From: an uncultured Flavihumibacter sp.
GTDB lineage: Bacteria > Bacteroidota > Bacteroidia > Chitinophagales > Chitinophagaceae
Length of the DNA stretch: 64,000 bases
Direction of reading: 5' to 3'
Assembly: GCA_902168105.1 (NCBI GenBank)
Contig: CABHOY010000026.1
Span: forward strand, 175,034 to 239,033
In this document: piece by piece, positions 63,932-64,000 of the stretch
Numbering within the stretch: the stretch's first letter is position 1
Layout: every line of letters starts with the position of its first letter
The notes under the pieces: generated by a model
What the model was told of the DNA's origin: nothing
Database searches by the model: none
What the model saw: only the letters and a program-made list of their open reading frames with translations
Made by a program: the position numbers and the translations under genes

Positions 63932-64000
63932 TTGAAGACCATATTGAATGGTACGCAAGTGGCCATAACCGTAGACAGGCTTTGTCACCAGTTGATTGAA
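63932..64000 (+). CDS. pyrR: Start of a PyrR-like phosphoribosyltransferase gene (partial)
   Basis: Open frame from TTG 63932 to the end of the window, 23 codons: (M)KTILNGTQVAITVDRLCHQ and on. This matches the N-terminus of PyrR, the pyrimidine-operon attenuator and uracil phosphoribosyltransferase, in particular the RLCHQLIE helix. The gene is cut by the window edge, so the catalytic PRPP loop is not seen. There is no ATG in the frame, so a TTG start is proposed. Confidence 0.6.
   Translation, partial: MKTILNGTQVAITVDRLCHQLIE

Overview
The window looks like a chromosome segment of a soil or plant-associated member of the Bacteroidota, most probably family Chitinophagaceae (Chitinophaga-like). 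The evidence is two SusC/SusD polysaccharide-utilisation loci, many lipoproteins with an N-terminal lipobox, TAnnTTTG (-7 type) promoter boxes in front of several genes, few Shine-Dalgarno sequences, and a DUF3276/PUR protein. This placement rests on gene content only.

Layout. 1-6 kb: an alcohol dehydrogenase and its AraC regulator, a TPR lipoprotein, a small gene broken by one extra G, and a SUKH-like gene with an unknown neighbour. 6-20 kb: an alpha-mannan region, with a GH92 mannosidase, an atypical SDR and then FecR anti-sigma, SusC (with STN domain), SusD and a GH76 endo-mannanase. A solitary AT-rich gene at 10.2-12.1 kb interrupts it; it encodes a GHKL ATPase fused to a probable PD-(D/E)XK nuclease. 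20-29.6 kb: a salt and osmotic-stress island, with a YbaK-type deacylase, NhaA, a truncated DUF389 gene, MscS, a phosphatase-GT20 fusion resembling glucosylglycerol synthase (GgpPS), a universal stress protein and an OmpR-type two-component system. 29.6-32.8 kb: a quinone-oxidoreductase-like enzyme divergent from a GlxA-type regulator, then gap.

32.8-49.3 kb: a complete-looking pectin/rhamnogalacturonan and galacturonate locus. A LacI regulator is followed by GH43, SusC, SusD, a CE12-GH28 fusion, GH105-DUF4350, and then uxaB, uxaA and uxaC, which take D-galacturonate to 2-keto-3-deoxygluconate. A perfect LacI-type palindrome lies upstream of susC. 49.5-51.5 kb: an Old Yellow Enzyme homologue and its TetR regulator, with three copies of one operator motif. 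51.5-64 kb: mainly core functions, namely a DUF4142 lipoprotein, an exonuclease/GIY-YIG protein, purC, an ABC exporter, the PUR-like protein, pgi, a TspO-like membrane protein, prfB (with a programmed +1 frameshift at a UAA), a P5C dehydrogenase, an exported peroxiredoxin and the start of a pyrR-like gene.

The most interesting items are: the GHKL-nuclease gene as a possible defence gene; the GH92 enzyme with Gln in place of the general-acid Glu; tandem 11-bp-spaced TTAGAA sites shared by the osmolyte-synthase and two-component promoters; a perfect 44-bp-arm palindrome at 57.4 kb; and the UAA-type prfB frameshift site. No tRNA, rRNA, CRISPR array, complete insertion sequence or replication origin was recognised.
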